Source: JADFNO01 sp965369945 (GTDB lineage: Bacteria; Planctomycetota; Phycisphaerae; Phycisphaerales; SM1A02). Taken from it: a stretch of 24,525 nt of DNA. Positions 7,578 through 16,314 of this stretch are shown piece after piece (the stretch's first letter is position 1; each line of letters starts with the position of its first letter). A model generated the notes under the pieces. That model saw only the letters and a program-made list of their open reading frames with translations. It made no database searches and was not told the DNA's origin. The stretch is taken from positions 1 through 24,525 of the forward strand of contig CBDUST010000033.1 of assembly GCA_965369945.1 (NCBI GenBank), in the 5' to 3' direction. Made by a program: the position numbers and the translations under genes.

Positions 7578-7808
7578 TTAGTGATGGCCTCGGCCGTGTC
7601 CGCCGTGACGGCCATGTCCGCCGGAATGACCGTGGCGGCCGTAGCCGTAGCCATAGTGGCCGTATCCGCGATGCCCGCCGTATCCCCCGTATACAAGCAC
7701 ATCGCTGGAATAGCCGTAGCCAAACCCGCCCGAGTAGTGCCCGTGGTGACAGCCGGTCAGGAGGGCGGTCGCCGCGATCAATATGAGAAGCATCATTACC
7801 CTGCGCAT
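7578..7808 (-). CDS. small His/Gly/Tyr-rich lipoprotein
   Basis: ATG at 7808 with ribosome site AAAGGA about 6 bases upstream; 76 residues. Residues 1-19 are a lipoprotein signal (MRRVMMLLILIAATALLTG) ending in a lipobox LLTG-Cys20. The mature part is almost entirely Gly, His and Tyr, with about twelve His and nine Tyr, in short GYG, GHG and GGHGR repeats. Such composition suggests metal binding or a disordered surface coat, by analogy with His/Gly-rich envelope proteins. No fold or family is recognised. It stands alone between the glutamate dehydrogenase leader and the divergent kinase gene. Upstream in-frame codons (to 7841) are excluded because they would put the signal peptide inside the protein. 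Confidence 0.72.
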   Translation of the reverse strand: MRRVMMLLILIAATALLTGCHHGHYSGGFGYGYSSDVLVYGGYGGHRGYGHYGYGYGRHGHSGGHGRHGGHGRGHH

Positions 7809-8019
7809 GGTTGTCCTTTCATCGGAACAGGCCTCTACCACCTAGCGACACAGCACAGGCAAGGGTATTCCGTCGGTCGAGTACCCGTTCGCGATAGGGG
7901 TATGGCCTGCCGTGGCACCCGATAAGCCTCGCCATCGACACGACGATAAACTACCGACCACCTCGGCAGGCCTGTGGGGGCGACACGAGGCCGGTTAGTG
8001 TGTTGGGACGAGGAGCCGT
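7809..8019. promoter_or_regulatory. divergent promoter region, lipoprotein / kinase array
   Basis: 211 bases separate two divergent starts, so promoters for both are expected here. On the plus side the kinase has GAGGAG five bases before its ATG; on the minus side the lipoprotein has AAAGGA. I could not identify confident -35/-10 pairs or operator repeats. Confidence 0.4.
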
Positions 8020-10482
8020 ATGTCTGAGGCGGGCAACCAACTAGGTCAGCGTGACTCCGGGCCGAACAAGATCGGACCGTATGAAATCACCCGCGAGATT
8101 GGTCGCGGAGGGATGGGCGTGGTGTATCTCGCCCGCGATACCAAACTCGATCGGGATGTGGCGATCAAGGCGCTGCCTCCGGAAGTTGTGGATGATGAGG
8201 ACAAACTCTCTCGCTTCGAGCGTGAAGCAAAACTACTTGCTTCTATCAATCACCCCAACATCGCAACCATCTACGGGTTAGAGGAAGTCGAAGGTCGCAG
8301 ATATCTCATCCTTGAGTACATTGACGGCGAATCGCTGATCGAGTATCTGAACCGAAATCGCCACTCGTGGCGCAAGTGTGTTGAAGCTGCTGCTTCGATT
8401 GCTGATGCTCTTGCAGCTGCGCACGCTCGCGGTGTCGTGCATCGAGATATTAAGCCGGACAACATTCTTTTTACACGTGATGGAGTTGTAAAAATACTCG
8501 ACTTTGGTCTTGCGTTGTCAGTAGCCACAGAACAGCAAGATGAGCCGGATGATGTAACGATCAAGCTCGACACCAAACCCGGCGCTGTCATGGGAACGCC
8601 GGGTTATATGTCGCCCGAACAGGTGCGCGGCGAACCCGCCGATACGCGAAGTGACATATTCTCGTTCGGTTGTTTGCTGCATGAGATGTTGACAAACAGA
8701 CCGACGTTTGCGCGCGATACCAATGCCGACTCAATGGCCGCTACTCTAAGGGATGAGCCTGATGCGCCTTCGGTATGTGGAGCACATACTCCCACTGAAC
8801 TTGATCCAGTATTGATGCGATGCCTTGAGAAGCGCCCGGACGATCGTTTTCAATCGGCCCGCGATCTTGCGTTCAGTTTAAGACGAGTCCTCAGTCCAAC
8901 CGGTACACATCAGCCGGTCACCTCGCACCCAACAAAAGCCTTCCCTTGGCGGTTGGCAACCGGTACCGCAGCAGTCTTAGCGATAGCAGCAGCAAGCGTC
9001 TGGATGCTGCGATCTAAAGAACCCGCAGCATTGGTGCCGACCATTCGTTCGCTGGCCGTGCTCCCATTCGAGAACATCACCGGCGATTCGGATATCGAAT
9101 ACCTCGCAGATGAACTGCCCGCAAGCATCATTGATTCGATGGCGACGATTTCCAATCTTCACGTGGTGCCAAGAAGTACGGCCTTTCGCCACCGCAACAG
9201 CACAGAAGACACTGTAGTAATAGGCCAGCAACTCAATGTTGACTTTGTTCTTATTGGACAGTTTCAATCTCGGGACAATGAGCTGCGCGTTCGAGCGGAA
9301 TTGATCGAGGTAGCGACTAAAAGGCAGCTATGGAGTAAACGATACAACCAGTCGCTCGTGGACACACTGGCGGTCGAAAGGGAGATCACACAAAGAATCA
9401 CCGACGCCTTGCAGCTTCAGATCACCGGTGAAGAGCGAACGCGCATCGAGCAGCGTCGCCCGGTCAACGCCGAGGCACACGCCGCCTATCTTGAGGCGAG
9501 ATACTGGTGGAACAAACGCACGAAGACCGGTTTCGAAAAGGCGCTCGAACTACATGAACGCGCTCTCCAACTCGACTCCGAATTCGCGCTGGCCTATGCA
9601 GGCAAGGCCGAAACGTACGTCTTGATGGGCCTCTATTCACGACCGTCCCGCGAGGTGATGCCGTTGGCTGAACAAGCAGCTCGCCGCGCGATTGAACTCG
9701 ACCCCATGCTCCCCGGCGCGCATACCGCCCTTGGATGGATACGAGGCATGTACCGCTGGGATTGGAAGGCGGCGGAAGAGTCGTTCCTCAAGGCTCTCGA
9801 ATTCGACCCCAACTACGCTACCGCGCACAATTTCTACGGCGATCTTCTGACTTGCATCGGGCGACTCGACGAAGCCGAGCAGCACAAGCAGACCGTAGTG
9901 ACACTTGATCCCGGGTCCCTGATCGGCCGCTCCGACCTGGCGCTATCCGCACTCACCAGTCGCGACTTCAGCGTAGCAATAAAACGCGCGCAAGCGGCAA
10001 TCGATATGGACCCGAATTTCCCTCCCACGCATCGTGTGCTCGGTGATATCTACATTGGAATGCGTCGCTTTGAGGATGCAATCGAGGCGTACTCCAAAGC
10101 GTACGAAATCTCGGGTAACGGCGGGCTCCTCGGGTATGTCGGCTACGCTCAGGGACTCGCTGGCCGCCGCGCCGATGCGATCGCAACGCTCGACACTCTG
10201 ACCGCACTGGCTCTGCTAGAGTACGTTCCCAAGTCCGTGTTCGCGCTCGTCCACTTTGGGCTTGGGAACCGTGACCTAGCGTTTGAGTATTTCGACCAGG
10301 CGATCGAGGACCGCCAAACTGGCATTTCATTCTACAAGTTCGACCCCTCTGTGGATCCACTCCGAAGCGACCCACGTTTTGATGCGTTGCTTGAGCGTAT
10401 CGGGTTTCCTCCCAATCCACCAGCGCCAGTTGTCGAGCCTTGGATACAGCCGGGAATGCAACGGGAGGGCAGCGGTCAATGA
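8020..10482 (+). CDS. transmembrane Ser/Thr protein kinase with TolB-N/FlgO-like and TPR sensor region
   Basis: Hanks-type kinase, 820 residues. Kinase domain ~21-295: glycine loop GRGGMGVV (28-35), Lys50, alphaC Glu69, HRD with Asp143, Asn148, DFG with Asp161, and SPE at 198-200 after GTPGYM. All key residues are present, so it should be active. A single TM helix lies at ~310-330. Outside follows a domain (344-~465) that starts SLAVLPFENITGD and resembles the TolB N-terminal/FlgO-like domain often joined to TPRs. From ~470 there are repeated TPR-like helices (ALELHERALQLDSEFALAYA; AYSKAYEISGNGG). GAGGAG five bases before the ATG fixes the start. The stop overlaps the next kinase start as ATGA, so the two are translationally coupled. 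Input signal and targets are unknown. Confidence 0.93.
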   Translation: MSEAGNQLGQRDSGPNKIGPYEITREIGRGGMGVVYLARDTKLDRDVAIKALPPEVVDDEDKLSRFEREAKLLASINHPNIATIYGLEEVEGRRYLILEYIDGESLIEYLNRNRHSWRKCVEAAASIADALAAAHARGVVHRDIKPDNILFTRDGVVKILDFGLALSVATEQQDEPDDVTIKLDTKPGAVMGTPGYMSPEQVRGEPADTRSDIFSFGCLLHEMLTNRPTFARDTNADSMAATLRDEPDAPSVCGAHTPTELDPVLMRCLEKRPDDRFQSARDLAFSLRRVLSPTGTHQPVTSHPTKAFPWRLATGTAAVLAIAAASVWMLRSKEPAALVPTIRSLAVLPFENITGDSDIEYLADELPASIIDSMATISNLHVVPRSTAFRHRNSTEDTVVIGQQLNVDFVLIGQFQSRDNELRVRAELIEVATKRQLWSKRYNQSLVDTLAVEREITQRITDALQLQITGEERTRIEQRRPVNAEAHAAYLEARYWWNKRTKTGFEKALELHERALQLDSEFALAYAGKAETYVLMGLYSRPSREVMPLAEQAARRAIELDPMLPGAHTALGWIRGMYRWDWKAAEESFLKALEFDPNYATAHNFYGDLLTCIGRLDEAEQHKQTVVTLDPGSLIGRSDLALSALTSRDFSVAIKRAQAAIDMDPNFPPTHRVLGDIYIGMRRFEDAIEAYSKAYEISGNGGLLGYVGYAQGLAGRRADAIATLDTLTALALLEYVPKSVFALVHFGLGNRDLAFEYFDQAIEDRQTGISFYKFDPSVDPLRSDPRFDALLERIGFPPNPPAPVVEPWIQPGMQREGSGQ

Positions 10483-13268
10483 TGGGATCCACGCCGAATC
10501 AGATCGGCCCATACGAAATCACCCGCGAAATCGGGCGTGGAGGGATGGGTGTGGTGTATCTGGCGCGCGATACCAAGCTCGATCGTGATGTGGCGATCAA
10601 GTGTCTGCCGGAGGAGTTGTCGGATGACGCCGATCGCTTGGCGAGATTCGAGCGCGAAGCGAAATTACTTGCATCTTTGAATCATCCAAACATCGCAACA
10701 ATCCACGGCCTTGAAGAAGTAGATGGCAAGCGATATCTGATTCTTGAATATGTCGAAGGTGAAACACTAGAAGAAAAATTGAGTGCAGGCGCTATCCCTG
10801 TTGATGAGGCGTTGGTTATTGCCAAACAGATCGCCGAAGCGATCGAAGCAGCGCATGCGAAGGGCGTCATTCACCGCGATCTAAAACCCGCCAACATCAA
10901 GTTCACCAATTCCGGGGGCGGGGGCGGGGGCGCTGGTGAACAGGTGAAGGTTCTTGATTTCGGTCTGGCCAAAGCACTCGTCGATGAAACATCTACTGCA
11001 AGCGAACTTGCACACTCCCCTACGATTATTGCTGGTGGGAGTCCGACACTTGCAGGGGTGGTTCTCGGCACTGCGGGTTATCTGTCACCAGAACAAGCAC
11101 GAGGGCGCCCGGTCGATAAGCGAACGGACATTTTCAGCTTCGGCTGCATGTTGTATGAGATGCTCACCGGCGCGCGGCTTTTCACTGGCGAGACGGTCAG
11201 CGATATACTCGCATCGACGCTCAAGGTCGAGCCGGTCTGGGCCCAACTCCCCGCTGACACCCCGCCCACGATTCACCTGCTGCTGCGGCGTTGTTTGGCC
11301 AAGGATCACAAGCGCAGGCTTCAAGACATCGGCTCGGCCCGCGTGGAGATCGTCGAGGCGATCGCTGATCCTTCCGGCTCCTCGCTGTCGCTTGCTGTGG
11401 GCGCGCTGCGGGAAGCGGATGCGCGGGCTGGAATTTCCCCGAAGCGGATGGCGGGGGCGGTCGGGTTGGCTGTCCTGCTGACGGTAGCGGTGATGTTACA
11501 AACCAGCAAAACACCCGAGCCGGCAATAGAGCATTATTCGATAATCATCCCCCACGGCACCTCCGATTTATCTTCCTTCCTCCCTACGCTGGCAATTTCC
11601 TCTGATGGCTCAACGATCGCGTTTTCCGGGCGCAACAAGGACGGTGAGAATCAGATCTTTCTCCGCCGTCGCGACAGCACCGAGGCGGTCCCCGTGAGCG
11701 GCACGCTGGGTGGGGAACAGCCCCGATTCTCACCCGATGGCAAGTGGCTCACTTATGCGACAGCACAATCCTTCCGAAAGACTTCGGTACTCGGTGGTCC
11801 AACCACGATCATTGCCGAAGAGCCGCGAACTCCCGGCCACACTTGGTTGAACGATGACCAGATCGTTTACTGTACGTACGACGACGGTAAGTCCTGGATC
11901 GTACCAGCTGTGGGGGGCATACCTAAGCAGTTCGTACCCGATGAGATCCAGCCAGAGCATGCCGTCCTGAGCTGGCCTGAAACGCTGCCAGGCGGTAACG
12001 CGGTGTTGTTTGACATGCACTATCAGGGGAGCAACGAACAGCGTTCAATCGTCGTGTACGATCTGACCACGGGTCGGCTCAAGACTCTCGTAGAGCAAGG
12101 AGCTTATCCTCGCTACGCGAAATCGGGACATCTGCTTTATGTGCATGAAACAACTCTCATGGCGGCGCCATTCGACGCTTCCGCGCTCGAGCTGACGGGG
12201 CCATCGACACCTTTCCGGTCGGATTTCAAGATGATGAGCTTCGCAGGCGCATCAGACTACGCGATTGCTGATGACGGTACGCTGATCTCCTTAGCCAATA
12301 AAGATGTTCCCAGCCTGATGCCGACCCGGATCGATCTCAAGGGCGTTTCGCAACCGGCAACCCGCCACAAGCAGCCCTTCAAATGGATCCGACTCGCCCC
12401 AGATGGAATGAAAGCAGCGGTAACCATCAGCGAGGGTTCCGTGTTCGAGACCAGCCTTTGGCTATTGGACTTCGAGCGCGACTTGCTCACGCTGCTGACC
12501 CCCGAGCAAGGCAATCAGTACTACCCGATCTTCTCGCCCGACAGTCAATGGCTGTACTACACGCAATGGATCTCGGGTCGCGTGGTATACGACGGCCTAT
12601 ACCGGCGACGGGTGGATGGTTCGGGCAGTCCGGAAAAGCTAGAGATCAACACAACATGGTTACTTGATGAAAATCGGATCTTCCTGGACAACTTCAGCCC
12701 GGACGGACGGACACTGTATCTCTCGATCTCGCGTGGTCCATTCACGGGCAGTGCAACCCCGGCCATGGATATCTTCACATTGTCGCTGGATGACGATCTC
12801 AAGCTCGAACCCCTGATCGCCACGCCGGCCAACGAACATTTTGCCGCCCCCTCGCCCGATGGTCAGTGGCTGGCCTACACCTCCGATGAATCCGGTATCC
12901 CCCAGATTTACATTCGCCCCATCGATGGGCGCGGTGCGCGGGTGCAAGTATCGCGGGACGGCGGTTTGAACCCCCTCTGGTCGCAGGACGGCTCGACCAT
13001 ATATTTTCTCACCGCAAGCCGCATGATCAGAGCCGCCCATATATCAGTCACCGAAGAGCCTGACAGCGCTGCGGTCCTACGCGTCGGCGAGATTACTGAT
13101 CTTTTTCCCCACACCTCACCACATAGAACTTTCGATCTTTACCCGGACGGCGAGCATTTTCTGATGCTAACTAGCGGGATAAACGAAGGGGAGGAACGTA
13201 CGGAGATCCGGATCACGCTGAACTTCTTCGAAGAACTCAAACGACTAGCTCCAACCAGCAACGATTAA
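10479..13268 (+). CDS. transmembrane Ser/Thr protein kinase with PD40/TolB-type beta-propeller sensor
   Basis: Second Hanks-type kinase, 929 residues from the ATG at 10479, which overlaps the previous stop (ATGA). GGGAGGG about 10 bases upstream supports this start; another ATG follows at once at 10482. Kinase residues: GRGGMGVV (19-26), Lys41, HRD with Asp134, DFG with Asp160, LSPEQ in the activation segment. A run of six glycines (146-151) sits between the catalytic loop and DFG. TM helix at ~324-345. The C-terminal ~580 residues carry repeated SPDG-type blades (PRFSPDGKWLTYAT, IFSPDSQWLYYTQW, FSPDGRTLYLS, PSPDGQWLAYTSD), which predict a periplasmic propeller. The N-terminal DNA is close to that of the first kinase (87 of 99 bases from 10503, counted by hand), indicating tandem duplication followed by different sensor domains. 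Confidence 0.93.
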   Translation: MMGSTPNQIGPYEITREIGRGGMGVVYLARDTKLDRDVAIKCLPEELSDDADRLARFEREAKLLASLNHPNIATIHGLEEVDGKRYLILEYVEGETLEEKLSAGAIPVDEALVIAKQIAEAIEAAHAKGVIHRDLKPANIKFTNSGGGGGGAGEQVKVLDFGLAKALVDETSTASELAHSPTIIAGGSPTLAGVVLGTAGYLSPEQARGRPVDKRTDIFSFGCMLYEMLTGARLFTGETVSDILASTLKVEPVWAQLPADTPPTIHLLLRRCLAKDHKRRLQDIGSARVEIVEAIADPSGSSLSLAVGALREADARAGISPKRMAGAVGLAVLLTVAVMLQTSKTPEPAIEHYSIIIPHGTSDLSSFLPTLAISSDGSTIAFSGRNKDGENQIFLRRRDSTEAVPVSGTLGGEQPRFSPDGKWLTYATAQSFRKTSVLGGPTTIIAEEPRTPGHTWLNDDQIVYCTYDDGKSWIVPAVGGIPKQFVPDEIQPEHAVLSWPETLPGGNAVLFDMHYQGSNEQRSIVVYDLTTGRLKTLVEQGAYPRYAKSGHLLYVHETTLMAAPFDASALELTGPSTPFRSDFKMMSFAGASDYAIADDGTLISLANKDVPSLMPTRIDLKGVSQPATRHKQPFKWIRLAPDGMKAAVTISEGSVFETSLWLLDFERDLLTLLTPEQGNQYYPIFSPDSQWLYYTQWISGRVVYDGLYRRRVDGSGSPEKLEINTTWLLDENRIFLDNFSPDGRTLYLSISRGPFTGSATPAMDIFTLSLDDDLKLEPLIATPANEHFAAPSPDGQWLAYTSDESGIPQIYIRPIDGRGARVQVSRDGGLNPLWSQDGSTIYFLTASRMIRAAHISVTEEPDSAAVLRVGEITDLFPHTSPHRTFDLYPDGEHFLMLTSGINEGEERTEIRITLNFFEELKRLAPTSND
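10914..10931 (+). repeat. GGGGGC x3 tract inside the second kinase gene
   Basis: Three uninterrupted copies of the 6-bp unit GGGGGC encode Gly146-Gly151 in the kinase loop before DFG. Each unit is two codons, so slippage by whole units keeps the frame and changes only loop length. The plus strand could also form a weak G-quadruplex. The other kinase copy has no such tract at this place. Confidence 0.85.
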
Positions 13269-13283
13269 ATATAATCCTCTTTT

Positions 13284-13500
13284 ATGACACAACTGCCTAC
13301 TAAAGTCGGTCCCTACCAAATCACCCGCGAGATCGGTCGCGGAGGCATGGGCGTCGTCTACCTTGCACGGGATACGAAGCCTGATCGTGATGTTGCGTTC
13401 ATGCGCCTGCCCGACGATCTGGCGCAGAATGAAGACCACGTGTAGCGCTTCGATCGCGAAGCGAAGCTGCTCGCTCCGTTGAATCACACGAGTGTCGCTT
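13284..13500 (+). pseudogene. decayed third Ser/Thr kinase copy (N-terminal fragment)
   Basis: Fifteen bases after the second kinase, ATG at 13284 opens a frame that reads as the start of the same kinase: KVGPYQITREIGRGGMGVV then YLARDTK, but the essential VAIK lysine is lost (VAFM). An in-frame TAG at 13443-13445 interrupts it. After the stop the frame continues as RFDREAKLLAPLNH, matching RFEREAKLLASLNHPNIA of the intact copies, and homology ends near 13500 at the 3' end of convergent ppdK. The first 99 bases match the intact genes at 78 of 99 (13305-13403, hand count). It is a remnant of a third tandem kinase whose rest was lost, probably when the array and ppdK became joined. A short 53-residue peptide could still be made. 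Confidence 0.85.
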
Positions 13501-16186
13501 GCGCAGCGACGAGGCGCGCGATCGGAACCCTAAACGGCGAACAACTCACGTAGTCCAAGCCGACTTTATGGAAGAAGTGGATTGAGGACGGGTCGCCGCC
13601 GTGCTCGCCGCAGATACCCAGCTTGAGGTTGGGTTTGGTGCTGCGCCCCTTTTCACATGCCGTTTCAACGAGCTGACCTACGCCGGTTTGGTCGAGCGAT
13701 TGGAACGGATCGACTTCCAATATCTCGCGCTTGAGATACTCAGGCAGAAACGTGTTGATGTCATCGCGGCTGAAGCCGAACGCCAGTTGCGTGAGGTCGT
13801 TGGTGCCGAAGCTGAAGAAGTCGGCGACCTCAGCGATTTCATCAGCGATGAGCGCTGCGCGTGGGATCTCGATCATCGTGCCGATCGGGATGTCGAGTTT
13901 GTCCGTATATCCCTTGGCCTTGCAGACTTCATCGATCGTTTGCTCGGTGAGCGTACGCAGCGTCGCCAGTTCAGTTCTCGTTCCAACCAACGGGATCATG
14001 ATCTCAGGTTGGGCATCGACCTTCTTGTTGTTGCAAGCGATTGCCGCTTCAACGATTGCCGTGACCTGCATGGTCAGAATTTCGGGGTAGGTCACCGCCA
14101 GCCGACACCCGCGATGCCCGAGCATCGGGTTCATTTCATGGAGAGCCGCCACGCGGTCCTGAACCACCTTCACGGGCACATCCATCTGCGTGGCCAGTTC
14201 CTTTTGTGACTTGGCATCATGCGGCAGGAACTCGTGCAACGGCGGATCGAGCAATCGAATCGTTACAGGCAGGCCGTTCATTGCCGTGAAGATGCCTTCG
14301 AAATCATGCTGTTGGTACGGCAAGAGTTTGTCGAGCGCTCGCTTCCGATCCGGCTCGTTGTCCGCAAGAATCATCTCTCGCATCGCGGTGATGCGATCGC
14401 TCTCGAAGAACATATGTTCGGTTCGGCAAAGTCCAATGCCCTGCGCGCCAAAATCACGCGCGCGCTGAGCATCCTCCGGCGTATCAGCATTTGTGCGTAC
14501 CACAAGTGTGCGAATCTCATCCGACCAGCGCATGAGTGTTGCGAACTCGTCGGAGAGTTTGGGCATTGATCGTTCAATCTCACCGATGAGGACTTCGCCG
14601 GTGGAGCCATCAATGGACAACGTATCGTCGTGCGTGAAGGTCTTGCCGTTGACGGTGATAGTGCGCTTGTTTGCATCAATGTGTAGATCACCTGCGCCGG
14701 CCACGCAGCACTTGCCCCACCCGCGCGCCACGACCGCAGCATGACTGGTCATCCCGCCGGTGGACGTCAAGATGCCGGCGGCTTCGTTCATCCCGTCGAT
14801 GTCTTCAGGCGAGGTCGCTTTGCGAACCAACAGAACCTGCTCGCCATCCTTTGTTCGCTTGACCACTTCCTCAGCGGTGAAAGCAAGTTTGCCGGTCGCA
14901 GCGCCGGGAGAAGCGGGAAGCCCCGTGGCGATCACCGCAGCGTGTCGTTTGGCCTCTTCTGAAAAACTCGGCAGCAGAAGTTGCGTCAAATCCTCGGCGG
15001 GGACGCGCTGGATCGCTTCTTGTTGGGTGATCAATTGCTCGGAAACCAAGTCAACGGCGATTCTCACGGCCGCCGCACCTGTTCGCTTGCCCGCGCGCGT
15101 TTGCAGCATGAAGAGCTTGCTGTCCTGAACCGTGAACTCGATATCCTGCATCTCCCGGTAGTGCTTCTCGAGAATCTCCTTGATTTGGAGCAACTGATCG
15201 TAGATGTCCGGCTTCCATTGGCGCATTTCGATGACCGGCCGAGGCGTGCGGATGCCCGCAACAACGTCCTCGCCTTGGGCGTTGACCAGGAACTCTCCGT
15301 AAAAGTCGTTTTCACCCGTCGAGGGATTGCGCGTAAAGGCGACGCCGGTGCCACAATCATCGCCCATATTCCCGAACACCATCGCTTGCACATTCACCGC
15401 CGTACCTTTGAGGCCGGCGATCTTGTTGATCTCCCGGTAGCGCACAGCCCGCGCGGTGTTCCAGGATTTGAATACCGCCTCGATCGCGAGCTCGAGCTGT
15501 TTGTAAGGATATTGCGGGAAGTCTTCGCTGGTATGCTTGCGGTAGACCTTCTTATACGCCTCGCAGAGCTCGCGCATCCCCTCGGTCGGCACGTCCGTAT
15601 CCAAATCGGCCTTGTACTTCTTCTTGATTTGATCGAAGGCGGCTTCGAATTCTTCGTGTTCCATCCCCATCACGACGTCGCCAAACATGTTGATCAATCG
15701 GCGGTAGGCGTCGTATGCGAATCGCTCGTTGCCGGTCGCTTGAACCAGGGCGGCTACAGATTGATCAGTCAGGCCCAGATTGAGCACGGAATCCATCATC
15801 CCGGGCATCGAGACCGCGGCGCCGCTTCGCACCGAAACCAGTAGCGGCCGTTCGTTCGATCCGAAAACTTTGTTCGTCTCCGTTTCAAGGAGTTGGATAT
15901 GCCTCGCCACCTGCTCCGACAAGCCATCGGGCAGCTTCTTTCCGAGGTCGTAGTACGAAGCACAGACTTGCGTCGTGATCGTGAATCCAGGCGGCACGGG
16001 AAGACCCAACGAACTCATCTCCGCCAGGTTGGCCCCCTTGCCTCCGAGCAATTGCTTTTGCGATGCATTACCTTCGGTGTGGGACTTGCCGAAGTAGTAC
16101 AGCATCTTTGAGGCTGTCGCTTCGCCCCGATCGGGTGTCGGATCAGGATCGTTTGGCCCGGTTCGTGGTGCCGCCATGGTTGTCAT
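13484..16186 (-). CDS. ppdK: pyruvate, phosphate dikinase
   Basis: Interconverts pyruvate, ATP and Pi with PEP, AMP and PPi in the cytoplasm. At 900 residues it has the normal full length. Visible in order: the ATP-grasp N-terminus (LLGGKGANLAEMSSLGLPVPPGF), SVRSGAAVSMPGMMDSVLNLG, the swivelling phosphohistidine domain GGMTSHAAVVARGWGKCC with catalytic His482 and Thr480, and the TIM-barrel PEP/pyruvate domain (GIGLCRTEHMFF; EIMIPLVG; FSFGTNDLTQ). The C-terminus has SCSPFRVPIARL with the catalytic Cys. ATG at 16186 (MTTMAAPRTG) is preferred with AGGGA about 10 bases upstream; ATG at 16177 is possible, while codons up to 16303 are not family-like. Thr480 is the site used by PDRP regulators in plants and some bacteria; no PDRP gene is here. 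The 3' end overlaps the kinase remnant. Confidence 0.96.
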   Translation of the reverse strand: MTTMAAPRTGPNDPDPTPDRGEATASKMLYYFGKSHTEGNASQKQLLGGKGANLAEMSSLGLPVPPGFTITTQVCASYYDLGKKLPDGLSEQVARHIQLLETETNKVFGSNERPLLVSVRSGAAVSMPGMMDSVLNLGLTDQSVAALVQATGNERFAYDAYRRLINMFGDVVMGMEHEEFEAAFDQIKKKYKADLDTDVPTEGMRELCEAYKKVYRKHTSEDFPQYPYKQLELAIEAVFKSWNTARAVRYREINKIAGLKGTAVNVQAMVFGNMGDDCGTGVAFTRNPSTGENDFYGEFLVNAQGEDVVAGIRTPRPVIEMRQWKPDIYDQLLQIKEILEKHYREMQDIEFTVQDSKLFMLQTRAGKRTGAAAVRIAVDLVSEQLITQQEAIQRVPAEDLTQLLLPSFSEEAKRHAAVIATGLPASPGAATGKLAFTAEEVVKRTKDGEQVLLVRKATSPEDIDGMNEAAGILTSTGGMTSHAAVVARGWGKCCVAGAGDLHIDANKRTITVNGKTFTHDDTLSIDGSTGEVLIGEIERSMPKLSDEFATLMRWSDEIRTLVVRTNADTPEDAQRARDFGAQGIGLCRTEHMFFESDRITAMREMILADNEPDRKRALDKLLPYQQHDFEGIFTAMNGLPVTIRLLDPPLHEFLPHDAKSQKELATQMDVPVKVVQDRVAALHEMNPMLGHRGCRLAVTYPEILTMQVTAIVEAAIACNNKKVDAQPEIMIPLVGTRTELATLRTLTEQTIDEVCKAKGYTDKLDIPIGTMIEIPRAALIADEIAEVADFFSFGTNDLTQLAFGFSRDDINTFLPEYLKREILEVDPFQSLDQTGVGQLVETACEKGRSTKPNLKLGICGEHGGDPSSIHFFHKVGLDYVSCSPFRVPIARLVAAQATLV

Positions 16187-16314
16187 TGAACCAATCCCTG
16201 CCTGCTCTGGTAAGTTACGGGTCGTGAAAGTGAAGGAACGAGTGTAGCACCGAGCGGTCCCCCTTCCACGGTTGCTCGGTTCGGATCGCCCGGAACTCTG
16301 CAAAGTCAGGTCGG
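16187..16314. promoter_or_regulatory. divergent promoter region ppdK / pabB
   Basis: 128 bases between two divergent starts, so promoters for both genes are expected. I see no confident -35/-10 elements, riboswitch or T-box-like fold. Confidence 0.4.

Noticed and set aside
14981..15844. Long plus-strand frame (287 codons) opposite ppdK
   Set aside because: It is a shadow of the ppdK reading frame, with His/Arg/Leu-rich composition and no family features.
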